Translations under genes and position numbers: made by a program
Assembly (NCBI RefSeq): GCF_017833525.1
Contig: NZ_JAFICD010000006.1
Coordinates: 248,001 to 312,000, forward strand
DNA: 64,000 bases
Origin: Duganella sp. 1411
GTDB lineage: Bacteria > Pseudomonadota > Gammaproteobacteria > Burkholderiales > Burkholderiaceae_D
Direction of reading: 5' to 3'
Notes under the pieces: generated by a model
What the model saw: only the letters and a program-made list of their open reading frames with translations
The model's database searches: none
Told to the model about the DNA's origin: nothing
Shown here: in pieces, positions 36,468 through 45,142 of the stretch
Position numbering within the stretch: the stretch's first letter is position 1
How the letters are laid out: the number at the start of each line of letters is the position of its first letter

Positions 36468-37447
36468 TATTGCCCCAGTAGAGCGGCGTAACGGTCGATA
36501 TCGACGTTGCCGCCGCTGATGATCACCCCCACCCGCTTGCCCTGCAACGTATCCTTCATCGCCCGCGCGGCGGCCAGCCCCAGGCAACCGGTCGGCTCCA
36601 CCACGATCTTCATGCGCGCCGCGAAAAAGCGCATCTCGGCGCGCAGCTGCGCGTCGCTCACCGTCAAAATATCGTCCACATCGCGCTGGATGATCGGGAA
36701 CGTCAGCTGGCCCAGGTGCTGCGTCTGTGCGCCGTCGGCGATCGTCTTGGGCGTGTCGATGTGCACGATGGCGCCGCCGCGGAACGATTGCTGGCCGTCG
36801 TTGCCGGCCTCCGGCTCGACGCCATACAACGTCGTCTTCGGCGACAACGCGCGCGTCGCCAGCGCCGAACCACTGAGCAAACCACCGCCGCCCAGGCAGA
36901 CGAACAGGTAATCGAGCTCGCCCACCTCCTCGAACAATTCCTTGGCCGCCGTGCCCTGTCCCGCGATCACGTCGGCATGGTCGTACGGCGGAATCAAAGT
37001 CAGGCCGTGCTTGGCCGCCAGGTCGCGGCCGATCTGCTCGCGATCCTCGGTGTAGCGGTCGTACAGCACCACGGTGGCGCCGTAGCCGCGCGTGGCGGCG
37101 ATCTTCGACGGCGGCGCGTCGTGCGGCATGACGATGGTGGCCGGAATGCCCATCAACTGCGCCGACAGCGCGATGCCCTGCGCGTGGTTACCCGACGAGA
37201 AAGCCACCACGCCGGCACTGCGCTGCCGCGCGTCGAACTTCGCCAGCGCGTTGTAGCTGCCGCGGAATTTGAACGCGCCCATGCGCTGCAAATTCTCCGC
37301 CTTGAAGAAGACCTTGGCGCCAAGTTCGGCGTCGGCGGTGCGCGAGGTCAGCACCGGCGTGCGGTGCGCGTGGCCGGCGATGCGCTCCGACGCGGCGACG
37401 ACGTCGGCGTAGGTTGGCAGAAGTTCGCTCATCGTTTGTTCGTTCAT
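36467..37447 (-). CDS. PLP-dependent hydroxyaspartate / threonine dehydratase (threo-3-hydroxyaspartate ammonia-lyase-like)
   Basis: 326 residues, fold-type II PLP enzyme of the serine/threonine dehydratase family without an ACT domain. PLP lysine is Lys60 in MGAFKFRGSYNA; phosphate loop GGGGLLSG near 186; SSGNHAQGIA block near 84. The length and sequence suit serine racemase / 3-hydroxyaspartate dehydratase-type members rather than biosynthetic IlvA. It follows an ornithine-cyclodeaminase-family gene by 15 bases, suggesting the dehydratase makes an imine (iminosuccinate) that the neighbour reduces, as BhcB/BhcD do. EutB of hydroxyectoine breakdown is an alternative. Start with AAGGAAC. Its stop codon lies in R2 copy 2. 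Confidence 0.82.
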   Translation of the reverse strand: MNEQTMSELLPTYADVVAASERIAGHAHRTPVLTSRTADAELGAKVFFKAENLQRMGAFKFRGSYNALAKFDARQRSAGVVAFSSGNHAQGIALSAQLMGIPATIVMPHDAPPSKIAATRGYGATVVLYDRYTEDREQIGRDLAAKHGLTLIPPYDHADVIAGQGTAAKELFEEVGELDYLFVCLGGGGLLSGSALATRALSPKTTLYGVEPEAGNDGQQSFRGGAIVHIDTPKTIADGAQTQHLGQLTFPIIQRDVDDILTVSDAQLRAEMRFFAARMKIVVEPTGCLGLAAARAMKDTLQGKRVGVIISGGNVDIDRYAALLGQ

Positions 37448-37462
37448 CTTGTTCCTTTGTGA

Positions 37463-38437
37463 TTACCAGGGCCAGGCGATGCTGGTCCCGGTGCCGGTTG
37501 CCAAAGCGCGCTGGTACAGCATGCGCGCCACTGTGAGGTCCTGCAGGGCGATGCCCGTCATGTCGAAAATGGTGATGGCGTCGGCGGCGATGCCGTCGCG
37601 TGCCGGGCCGCCGGCGGCCAGCAGCGCGCCCAATTCCCCGGCCGGCGTGTCGGCCGCCCATTGCAGCTCGCCGATGGCGCGCGCCTGGGTGAGGTCGTCG
37701 GCCCACACGCGCGCCAGCGCCAGCAAGCCTTCCGGCAGTTCGCGCTTGCCGCGCGTGTCGCTGCCGACGCAGTTCAGGTGCGTGCCCGGCTTGACCGCCT
37801 CCATGGAAAACAGCGCGCCGCCGCCGCGCGTGGCGGTGATGACGATGTCGCTGTCGGCGACGGCGGCATCGGCACCGGCGCCGGCGCCGACATCGCAGCG
37901 CGAGGCGAACAGCGCTTCGAAGCGCGGATCGCGCCGGCCGTCGGAGGTCAGGTAACGCACGCGCCGGATGCCCGGCATCACGCGCAGCGCGTACTCGGTG
38001 TGCGCGACGCCCTGCACGCCGGTGCCGAACACGCACAAGCTCTCGCTGTCGGCGCGGGCCAGCGCCAGCAAGCCCACCGCCCCCGCCGCCGCCGTGCGCG
38101 TGGTGGTGACGGCGTTGCCGTCGATGAGGCATTGCGGCCGCCCCGTGGCGGGATCGAACAGCGTGATCGTCGCCTGGTGGCCGTCGGCGCCGTGCGCGCG
38201 GTTGCCCGGCCAGAAGCCGGCCGCCTTCATGCCCAGCAGCTGCCGCTCCGGCACACCGCCCGATTTGATGCCGAACACGCCATCCGGCAGCGCCTCGCGC
38301 ACCAGCGGGAAGATTTTTCCCGCGCCGCCGGCGTGCAGCAGGAAGGCGTCACGCACGGCATCGAGCACGTCGTCCGCTTGCAGCAGCGCGCCGGCCTGGT
38401 CGCGGTCCAATAGCAAAAGGCGGGCGTTATCTGGCAT
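37463..38437 (-). CDS. Ornithine cyclodeaminase / mu-crystallin family protein (imine reductase-like)
   Basis: 324 residues. NAD(P)-binding Rossmann core (LCVFGTGVQGVAHTEYAL, about 125-142) and the family N-terminus (LLLLDRDQAGALLQADDVLD; KSGGVPERQLLGMKAAGF). Family members include ornithine cyclodeaminase, alanine dehydrogenase, DauB, EutC and the iminosuccinate reductase BhcD. Given the dehydratase just downstream, reduction of an alpha-imino acid is the best guess, unproven. Its ATG overlaps the upstream regulator by 11 bases, so the three genes form one operon. Confidence 0.82.
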   Translation of the reverse strand: MPDNARLLLLDRDQAGALLQADDVLDAVRDAFLLHAGGAGKIFPLVREALPDGVFGIKSGGVPERQLLGMKAAGFWPGNRAHGADGHQATITLFDPATGRPQCLIDGNAVTTTRTAAAGAVGLLALARADSESLCVFGTGVQGVAHTEYALRVMPGIRRVRYLTSDGRRDPRFEALFASRCDVGAGAGADAAVADSDIVITATRGGGALFSMEAVKPGTHLNCVGSDTRGKRELPEGLLALARVWADDLTQARAIGELQWAADTPAGELGALLAAGGPARDGIAADAITIFDMTGIALQDLTVARMLYQRALATGTGTSIAWPW

Positions 38438-39053
38438 CGTTGTACACCGTGGCGCGTGAGACGTTCAAGTAAGCGGCGACGATTTCCATCGCGCGCCGCA
38501 CATCGCTCAATCCCGATTCCTTCAGTTCGCGCATCAGCGCCTTGCGCTCGTCGGCCTTGAGCGCGCGCGGCGTGGTCGCCAGCCGCGCCGCGAACTGGTC
38601 GATGCGGGCGCGGATGGCGTCGGCGCCGGCCGGCTCCAAGGTCTCGCTGACGCCGGCAGCGGTGTTGACGGCGCCAAACTGCGTCAACAAGCTGTTCAGG
38701 CTGCGGAACACCGTCAAATCGACGTTCATGCACAGCGCCGCGACGTATTGCCCCTGGCTGTCCTTGATGCCGATCGAGGTGCTCTTGGCCAGCCGGCCGT
38801 CGGCGAAGGTGTTGGGATAGTTGGCGATCACCTGCGCGAAGTCCGGGTCGGCGGCGCGCGCCAAGCCCAGCTCGGTGGCCGGCGCGCCGACGCTGCGCCC
38901 CGACAGGTTGTTGTGGATGGCAAGGATGGCGTGCTCGGGCTCGAGCAGATCGTGCAGCACGACCTCGCAAAACGGCGCCAGGGTCTGGCCCAGGCCGTCG
39001 GCGACCTGCCGCAGCTGCTCCAGCAGGTTTTGCTGTTCGGGTGTCTTTTTCAT
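38427..39053 (-). CDS. YheO/DauR-type transcriptional regulator (PAS-like plus HTH)
   Basis: 208 residues. The N-terminal PAS-like YheO domain (about 10-125; PFCEVVLHDLLEPEHAILAI, NNLSGRSVG, then STSIGIKDSQGQYVAALCMN) is followed by a C-terminal helix-turn-helix (DVRRAMEIVAAYLNVSRATV then YNDAR) at the very end. The architecture is that of DauR, the D-arginine utilisation repressor, which also sits beside an ornithine-cyclodeaminase-family gene. First gene of the regulator / reductase / dehydratase operon, with a palindrome over its start, suggesting autoregulation by the amino-acid substrate. Confidence 0.85.
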   Translation of the reverse strand: MKKTPEQQNLLEQLRQVADGLGQTLAPFCEVVLHDLLEPEHAILAIHNNLSGRSVGAPATELGLARAADPDFAQVIANYPNTFADGRLAKSTSIGIKDSQGQYVAALCMNVDLTVFRSLNSLLTQFGAVNTAAGVSETLEPAGADAIRARIDQFAARLATTPRALKADERKALMRELKESGLSDVRRAMEIVAAYLNVSRATVYNDAR

Positions 39054-39080
39054 CTAAACATATTATCTTGTTTTAGATAA
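39052..39080. promoter_or_regulatory. Nested palindrome at the start of the DauR-like regulator
   Basis: An A+T-rich block at the regulator's start codon contains two nested inverted repeats: ATCTAAACA (39052-39060) with TGTTTTAGAT (39069-39078), and TTATCT (39063-39068) with AGATAA (39075-39080). It overlaps the expected promoter of the minus-strand operon, so it is a good candidate operator for the encoded regulator. No binding data. Confidence 0.55.
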
Positions 39081-39163
39081 TTTGTGTAATTCGATAGAAA
39101 AAAGTACGACCGGTCATTTATTTGCTACACTCGTCGGACAAAAAATCACCCTTGGAGACCACC

Positions 39164-39601
39164 ATGAAATTTGCCGCATTCGCCATCACCGCGCTGCTCT
39201 CGATCGCCCCCGCCTTCGCCGCCGACACCCCCGTCGGCCTGTGGAAGAACATCGACGACGAGACCGGCAAGCCGAAGGCGCTGATCCGCATCACCGAGAA
39301 CGAGGGCGCGTTCCAGGGCCAGATCGAAAAGCTGTACCGCGAGCCGAACGAGGACCAGAATCCGAAATGTGACAAGTGCGACGGCGCGCGCAAGGACCAG
39401 CCCATCATCGGCATGGTGATCCTGTCGGGCTTGAAAAAGGACGGCGAGGAATTCAACGGCGGCGAGATCCTCGATCCGAAGAACGGCAAGGTCTACAAGG
39501 CCAAGATGCACCTGACCGACGCCGGCAAAAAGCTCAACGTGCGCGGCTACATCGGCATGCCGATGCTGGGCCGCTCCCAGGTGTGGGTGCGCCAGGATTA
39601 A
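39164..39601 (+). CDS. DUF2147 exported protein
   Basis: 145 residues with a Sec signal peptide (MKFAAFAITALLSIAPAFA). The mature domain shows the DUF2147 pattern: PVGLWKNIDDETGKPKALIR, GQIEKLYR, a CDKCDG Cys pair, PIIGMVILSGLKKDGEEF, then GGEILDPKNGKVYKAKM and LNVRGYIGMPMLGRSQVW. Periplasmic, function unknown. It is transcribed away from the DauR-like operon; probably monocistronic. Confidence 0.87.
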   Translation: MKFAAFAITALLSIAPAFAADTPVGLWKNIDDETGKPKALIRITENEGAFQGQIEKLYREPNEDQNPKCDKCDGARKDQPIIGMVILSGLKKDGEEFNGGEILDPKNGKVYKAKMHLTDAGKKLNVRGYIGMPMLGRSQVWVRQD

Positions 39602-39606
39602 GCGGC

Positions 39607-40377
39607 TTACTGCTGGATGCCTTTACCGGTGGCGGTCCAGTAGATGCCGCCCATCAGGTGCGACAGGTATTGCGGGTCCCTGTACATCTCGCCGTTGTGC
39701 CCCAGCGCGGTGACGAACACGCGACCCTTCTCCATCTGGTGGTACCACGCCACCGGGTGGTCCTTGCCCATCCCTTTTGACACCTGCCCCGGCCAGATCT
39801 TGGTCGGGTCGTAGGTGCTTTCGTCGACGTTGAGCACCGGGTTGATCTTGATGTTGTACGGATTGTCGAACACATACCACTCGTCGCTCCAGATCCAGCG
39901 CGCCGGCAAGCCATACGTGGCCGGGAATTTCTTGTCGACCACCTCGGCCACGCCGGTCTGCAGCATCGGATGGTTGCCGACACGCCGTCCGATCAGCTTC
40001 TCGAACCACGGCCAGGTGTTGGGCGGAATGATCAGCGCGCGGTGCACCAGCATGGCGTTGCCGCCGTTACGCATGTACTCCTCGAATTTCCGGCGGCGGG
40101 GCTCGCTGAGCTCCTCGCCCGGCGTGTTGAGGAACATCACCATCGCGTACTGGCTCAAGTCGCCGTCGAACACCTCCGGCCGGTGCGTGTAGACCAGCTC
40201 GAACGCGTGCAGCTTTGCCTGCTTTTCCAGGCTCTCGCGGGCGATCGGGATGTACTCGTAGTGGTATTTGCCGGGCATCGCCAGCACCAGGATTTTGTAC
40301 TGGTCGTCGGCGCGCGCGCCGGCGGCGGACAACAGCAAGCCAGCCAGGGCGATGCAGGCCAGTATGATTTTTTTCAT
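39607..40377 (-). CDS. ThuA-domain exported protein
   Basis: 256 residues. Signal peptide MKKIILACIALAGLLLSAAG. Mature part has a ThuA / class I glutamine-amidotransferase-like fold: YKILVLAMPGKYHYEYIPIA, AMVMFLNTPGEELSEPRR, GGNAMLVHRA, and the C-terminal VTALGHNGEMYRDPQYLSHL then MGGIYW block that marks ThuA proteins. ThuA members are tied to trehalose and other sugar use, but exported ones are uncharacterised. GGAG before ATG 40377. It converges on the DUF2147 gene with only 5 bases between stops. Confidence 0.85.
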   Translation of the reverse strand: MKKIILACIALAGLLLSAAGARADDQYKILVLAMPGKYHYEYIPIARESLEKQAKLHAFELVYTHRPEVFDGDLSQYAMVMFLNTPGEELSEPRRRKFEEYMRNGGNAMLVHRALIIPPNTWPWFEKLIGRRVGNHPMLQTGVAEVVDKKFPATYGLPARWIWSDEWYVFDNPYNIKINPVLNVDESTYDPTKIWPGQVSKGMGKDHPVAWYHQMEKGRVFVTALGHNGEMYRDPQYLSHLMGGIYWTATGKGIQQ

Positions 40378-40492
40378 TCGACGTCTCCGTAAAGTTAGCG
40401 CTATCATCAAGGCCGGATCAATATACACTTTTTCGGCCCGGCGGTGATACGATTCTCGTCGGGCATGCAGTTCTGCAGGCAACGGAAACGCG

Positions 40493-40966
40493 ATGAAAAT
40501 AGTATTCAACCTGATCGGCTGCATGGCGGTCGCGCTCGGCGTGCTGGGCATCTTCCTGCCACTGCTGCCGACCACGCCGTTCCTGCTGCTGGCGTCGGCC
40601 TGCTTCGCGCGCGGTTCGACGCGCATGCACAACTGGCTGCGCACCAACCGCGTGTTCGGCAAATACCTGCGCGATTACGAGAACGGCAAAGGCATCCCCT
40701 TGCGCGGCAAGGTCTGGATACTCGTTTTCATGTGGGCGTCGATGAGTTATTCCATCTGGCGCATCAAGATGCCGTGGATAGGCGGCGTGATCGCGTTGAC
40801 GGGATTGTGCGTGACGGTTTATCTGATCCGCTTCGTTCCCACCATGTCACCGCTGGCCGGTGCTGAACGTCCAGGTCTTGGAAAGGGCGTTGCCGTTGAC
40901 GATGCCGGCGAAAGCGACGGTATAGACGGTGTTCGGTTTCATCCGCGCGACCGGCACGATGGTTAG
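40493..40966 (+). CDS. DUF454 / YbaN-family inner-membrane protein with read-through tail
   Basis: 157 residues; E. coli YbaN has about 125. Residues 1-120 form the DUF454 domain with three to four TM helices (GVLGIFLPLLPTTPFLLLAS, ACFARGSTRMHNWLRTNRVF, then IKMPWIGGVIALTGLCVTVY). The last ~37 residues (from about LAGAERPG) are hydrophilic and unlike the family. Exactly there the converging CAP-domain gene begins its 3' end on the other strand, so the tail is probably accidental coding over that gene. Weak Shine-Dalgarno. Confidence 0.82.
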   Translation: MKIVFNLIGCMAVALGVLGIFLPLLPTTPFLLLASACFARGSTRMHNWLRTNRVFGKYLRDYENGKGIPLRGKVWILVFMWASMSYSIWRIKMPWIGGVIALTGLCVTVYLIRFVPTMSPLAGAERPGLGKGVAVDDAGESDGIDGVRFHPRDRHDG

Positions 40967-41896
40967 CGTGAACGGCGCGATCCTCTCGTCGTCCTGAAGC
41001 GCGGGCCCGCGCGTGGAGAAAGTGCCGCCGACCGGGCTGGCCAGGATTTTGGCGCCGACCGGCTCCCCGTTTGCGGTGGCGATGGATAAATGATCGACGA
41101 CGATGGCCGGCCTGGCCCCGGCCGCCGCAAATGATTTCGTCTTGAAGCTCAGCGTGACCGGCGGGCCCAGTTCGAAGTACTCGGGTAGCGGCGACGGCTC
41201 CTCCGTGTGGTTGTAAAAGACGGTCGGCACCTTGGTCTGCTCGGGATACGGGTACACGCGTATGGTCCCGTCCTCGGGAAGTTGTTCGACCTGCGAGGGG
41301 TCCAGCGAAAAATTCACCACGCAGACGGTGTATCGTCCAAGTCCCGGCTCGGTCCTGGTCGCGAGCGCGGCGATGCCAACGTCGCGCATGCCCGAGAAAA
41401 ACAGGCCGACATGGTAAATGCTGTTGGCCCAACTCGGCGCGCAACCGGCAACCTTGTCGGCGCCGTTGGACCCGTAAATGACCTCCTCGATATACGCGGC
41501 GCCATAACCGGCGGCATGTCCCCTCGTGGTGGCGTCGATGCCTGTGAAGCCGGGTTTGCCAGCGGTCTCGGCGTGCATGTTCACGAACGGGTTGTTCCCC
41601 ATGTACTGGTGGTGCGCCAATGCCGCCCGGTCGAGTTTTGGGTTCTGCGTCAGCAATCCCGAGCCCAGTTTTTCACGCAGGGCGTTCACGGCATTGAAGA
41701 CGTAGGCGTTGCCGCTGTCGTCCGCATAGGTGGGCGGGGGCACGCGCCGCGCCAGCGCGCTGGCGTCGGTGGGGGCGGCGCCGCCTGCCGGAGGCATTTG
41801 AGAACCGCCGACAGCGGCATCCCCGGCGCACGCATTCAACAAGCAAGCCACAGCTAGTACCAAACAACTTCCACCACGCACGTCCGTCGTCCCCAT
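40847..41896 (-). CDS. CAP/SCP-domain lipoprotein
   Basis: 349 residues. Lipoprotein signal with lipobox LNAC (Cys23). Residues ~60-200 are a CAP (SCP/PR-1) domain: AVNALREKLGSGLLTQNPKL, AALAHHQYMGNNPFVNMHAE, then AGYGAAYIEEVIYG, and GLFFSGMRDVGIA. A C-terminal Ig-like/Big domain (PVGGTFSTRGPALQDDERIA ... VAFAGIVNG) follows. Cell-envelope protein of unknown function. Its last 120 bp overlap the DUF454 gene on the opposite strand. Confidence 0.83.
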   Translation of the reverse strand: MGTTDVRGGSCLVLAVACLLNACAGDAAVGGSQMPPAGGAAPTDASALARRVPPPTYADDSGNAYVFNAVNALREKLGSGLLTQNPKLDRAALAHHQYMGNNPFVNMHAETAGKPGFTGIDATTRGHAAGYGAAYIEEVIYGSNGADKVAGCAPSWANSIYHVGLFFSGMRDVGIAALATRTEPGLGRYTVCVVNFSLDPSQVEQLPEDGTIRVYPYPEQTKVPTVFYNHTEEPSPLPEYFELGPPVTLSFKTKSFAAAGARPAIVVDHLSIATANGEPVGAKILASPVGGTFSTRGPALQDDERIAPFTLTIVPVARMKPNTVYTVAFAGIVNGNALSKTWTFSTGQR

Positions 41897-42025
41897 GTAT
41901 TGTTATTTATTACAATTTCAGCAGGACAAAATGACTTCCAGCCGGAAATTGCAGTTGATTATATTACATATCCTATTGGACATAGATATTGCGCATGAGA
42001 CATCATCCAGCCATGAAGCTTCGGG

Positions 42026-42051
42026 CGAAAAAAAACGGCGCGGAAGCGCCG
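42026..42051 (-). terminator. Rho-independent terminator of the ruv/yaiI transcription unit
   Basis: On the minus strand CGGCGC-TTCC-GCGCCG followed by eight T, 28 bases after the yaiI stop. Textbook intrinsic terminator closing the ruvC-ruvA-(insert)-ruvB-yaiI unit. Confidence 0.88.
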
Positions 42052-42078
42052 GTCGGTGGATGCGGGGACGGAACCGGG

Positions 42079-42542
42079 CTAAGCCGATGCAGGGGGCGTG
42101 GCGTATTTGCGCAAGTGCCGGTCGAGGCTGTTGGCGAAGCTCTGGCGGTCGCCCTGGCTGAAGGCGGCCGGACCGCCGGTGTCGACGCCGCTGCCGCGCA
42201 GCTCGTCCATGAAGGCGCGCATGCTCAGCATCTGGGCGATGTTGTCGTTGGTGTAGAACTCGCCGCGCGGATTGAGCGCGTAGCCGCCCTTCTTCAGCAC
42301 GTCCGAGGCCAGCGGGATGTCGCCGGTGACGACCAGGTCGCCCGGCGCCAGCAGGCGCACGATCTCCTGGTCGGCCACGTCGGCGCCGGACGGCACCTGC
42401 ACCGCGCGCACGAAGCGCGACGGCGGCACGCGCAGCAGCTGGTTGGCCACCAGCGTCACCTGCATCTGCATGCGCTCGGCCACGCGGTAGAGGATGTCCT
42501 TGATGACGGCGGGACAGGCGTCGGCGTCGACCCAGATCTGCA

Positions 42543-42543
<1 letters not shown>
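42079..42543 (-). CDS. yaiI: YaiI/YqxD-family (UPF0178) protein
   Basis: 154 residues. PIN-like/NYN-related fold family with conserved acidic residues: MQIWVDADACPAVIKDILYR, VRLLAPGDLVVTGDIPLASD, NPRGEFYTNDNI, MRAFMDELR. Probably a nuclease-like cytoplasmic protein but no activity is established. The ATG at 42543 shares one base with the ruvB stop (TGATG); an upstream GTG would add four residues. Co-transcribed with ruvB and followed by the operon terminator. Confidence 0.88.
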
Positions 42544-43594
<1,051 letters not shown>

Positions 43595-43598
<4 letters not shown>

Positions 43599-43897
43599 TC
43601 GTTCTTAAGTGGTGGTGTCTTTAATATGCGCTCGACGTAATCGCCAAGCGCTTTTTTGGATGCCCGCAATTGATCAAGTTCTTGCGGCGTGAGCATTCGG
43701 GCAGGAGCGCCGGGTTCCAATTGCGGGCCGAGCTTAACAACCAACGATTCTACCTTGCCTTCAGCTAGCAGCTTCTGCCAAGCGAGTAAGGATTGTTTCG
43801 CTCGCTGGAGTTCGCCTGAGATATCTGGCTTCTGACGCGGGGGGACACTCGAATCCAAAGCCAAAGCGCTGGCGCCACCAGTCTTCAATGTTTCCAT
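43595..43897 (-). CDS. Small protein of unknown function inserted before ruvB
   Basis: 100 residues, hydrophilic, helix-rich with a Lys/Glu-rich middle (ELQRAKQSLLAWQKLLAEGK) and a C-terminal MLTPQELDQLRASKKALGDY. I recognise no family. A perfect Shine-Dalgarno TAAGGAGG lies 5 bases before ATG 43897, so translation is very likely. The start sits inside the 3' part of the phosphoribosyltransferase gene (137-base same-strand overlap in another frame) and the stop overlaps the ruvB ATG by 4 bases. Base composition is visibly less G+C-rich than ruvA/ruvB. An antitoxin or partner of the upstream enzyme is possible but unproven. Confidence 0.72.
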
Positions 43898-44468
43898 GTT
43901 TCCTCCTTAGCTCTAAGAGCTCATCGGCAGTTGGAACCAACTTGGCAGAGTAGTCCTTACCAGTCAGTACCGTGGCGCCGATAACGTTGCCGCCCTGCGC
44001 GATCAAATGACCTCTCAGATTGGCCAGCGTGCCGCCCTGCCCGATGAAGTCATCCACCATCAGATAGTTTAGGCCAGTTCCGGCAACCCCGCTGAAAATC
44101 GCCTGTCTTCGAAGGCGATCAAAGCCGTTGGCGCCAGTATGACTTACCTTGTTGGCCTGCACCACATTGTCGTCGTACTGCCAGTGCAGGGTAATGGCAA
44201 GAAACCTGGCCAGACCCTCCGCGATGGCATTGATGCCGGCCGCTTCCTCGGCATGCACACTGACGAGTACCGGATACTTGTCGTTAAACGATAGCCAAAG
44301 GCTCTCTAACACTTCTGGCGAAGTGGATTCAACGACCAACTCGGTGGCGGCTCCCGCATCGCCGCCTTTAGCTGCGGCATAAACACGATGCCGCTTAACG
44401 AAAAGCTCCGGTGCGTGAATCAGGACGTCCGGAAAATCGTCCCAGGGAAATCTGACGGGCTGGTCCAT
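43761..44468 (-). CDS. Phosphoribosyltransferase-fold protein inserted between ruvA and ruvB
   Basis: 235 residues. Type I PRTase fold indicated by the PRPP-binding loop LMVDDFIGQGGTLANLRGHL (about 136-154) preceded by FDRLRRQAIFSG. The ~100 N-terminal residues (PWDDFPDVLIHAPELFVKRH ... LVVESTSPEVLESLWLS) and the C-terminal RFGFGFECPPASEARYL are not those of known purine/pyrimidine salvage enzymes, so the acceptor is unknown. GGAGG 9 bases before ATG 44468. Inserted in the ruv operon together with the overlapping small gene; visibly lower G+C than neighbours suggests transfer. Could be a nucleotide-metabolism, signalling or defence enzyme. Confidence 0.78.
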   Translation of the reverse strand: MDQPVRFPWDDFPDVLIHAPELFVKRHRVYAAAKGGDAGAATELVVESTSPEVLESLWLSFNDKYPVLVSVHAEEAAGINAIAEGLARFLAITLHWQYDDNVVQANKVSHTGANGFDRLRRQAIFSGVAGTGLNYLMVDDFIGQGGTLANLRGHLIAQGGNVIGATVLTGKDYSAKLVPTADELLELRRKHGNIEDWWRQRFGFGFECPPASEARYLRRTPASETILTRLAEAAS

Positions 44469-44536
44469 AATCGGCGCCTCCGCTTTGCTCGACCTTCAAG
44501 CATAGGCGGCGGCACCGGCGCTTCGTTTGAGGCGCG

Positions 44537-45115
44537 TCAGCCTTTCGACAGCGCCTTCAACGCTTGCTTGATGCCGTCGGAAACGCCGCTGCCGGCCGGC
44601 ACGGTCTTGAGTGCCAGCAGCGCCTCCTTGTCGGAGTAGCCCAGCGCCAGCAACGCGTTGAGGATGTCCGACTGCGAATCGGGCGCCGCGTGGCCGCCGC
44701 CGGCGCCGATGTCCGCGCCCAGCTTGCCCTTCAGTTCCAGCAGCAAGCGCTCGGCGGTCTTCTTGCCGATGCCCGGCACCTTGATCAGGCGCCCCGACTC
44801 CTGCAACGTGACGGCCTGCGCCAGGTCGGAGATCGACATCCCCGACAGAATCGACAGAGCCGTGCGCGCGCCGACGCCGCTGATCTTGATCAGCTGGCGG
44901 AACACGGCGCGCTCCTCGGCGTTGCCAAAGCCGAACAGCAAATGGGCGTCCTCGCGGATCGCCTGGTGCGTGAACAACACGACTTTTTCGCCCACGTGCG
45001 GCAGGTTGTAGAACGTGCTCATCGGCACATCGACCTCGTAGCCGACACCGGCGCACTCGACCAGCAGTTGCGGCGGATTTTTTTCAAGCAGAATACCGGA
45101 GAGACGACCGATCAT
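44537..45115 (-). CDS. ruvA: Holliday junction DNA-binding subunit RuvA
   Basis: 192 residues. Tetrameric junction-binding partner of RuvB. N-terminal OB domain (MIGRLSGILLEKNPPQLLVE), tandem helix-hairpin-helix motifs (FRQLIKISGVGARTALSILS and LIKVPGIGKKTAERLLLELK), acidic-pin region in domain I, and a C-terminal RuvB-binding three-helix domain after a flexible linker (DILNALLALGYSDKEALLAL). Ends 68 bp before the inserted phosphoribosyltransferase gene; starts 27 bp after ruvC. Confidence 0.96.
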   Translation of the reverse strand: MIGRLSGILLEKNPPQLLVECAGVGYEVDVPMSTFYNLPHVGEKVVLFTHQAIREDAHLLFGFGNAEERAVFRQLIKISGVGARTALSILSGMSISDLAQAVTLQESGRLIKVPGIGKKTAERLLLELKGKLGADIGAGGGHAAPDSQSDILNALLALGYSDKEALLALKTVPAGSGVSDGIKQALKALSKG

Positions 45116-45142
45116 CGTGTTGTAGCCTTCTTAATTAGGGAG

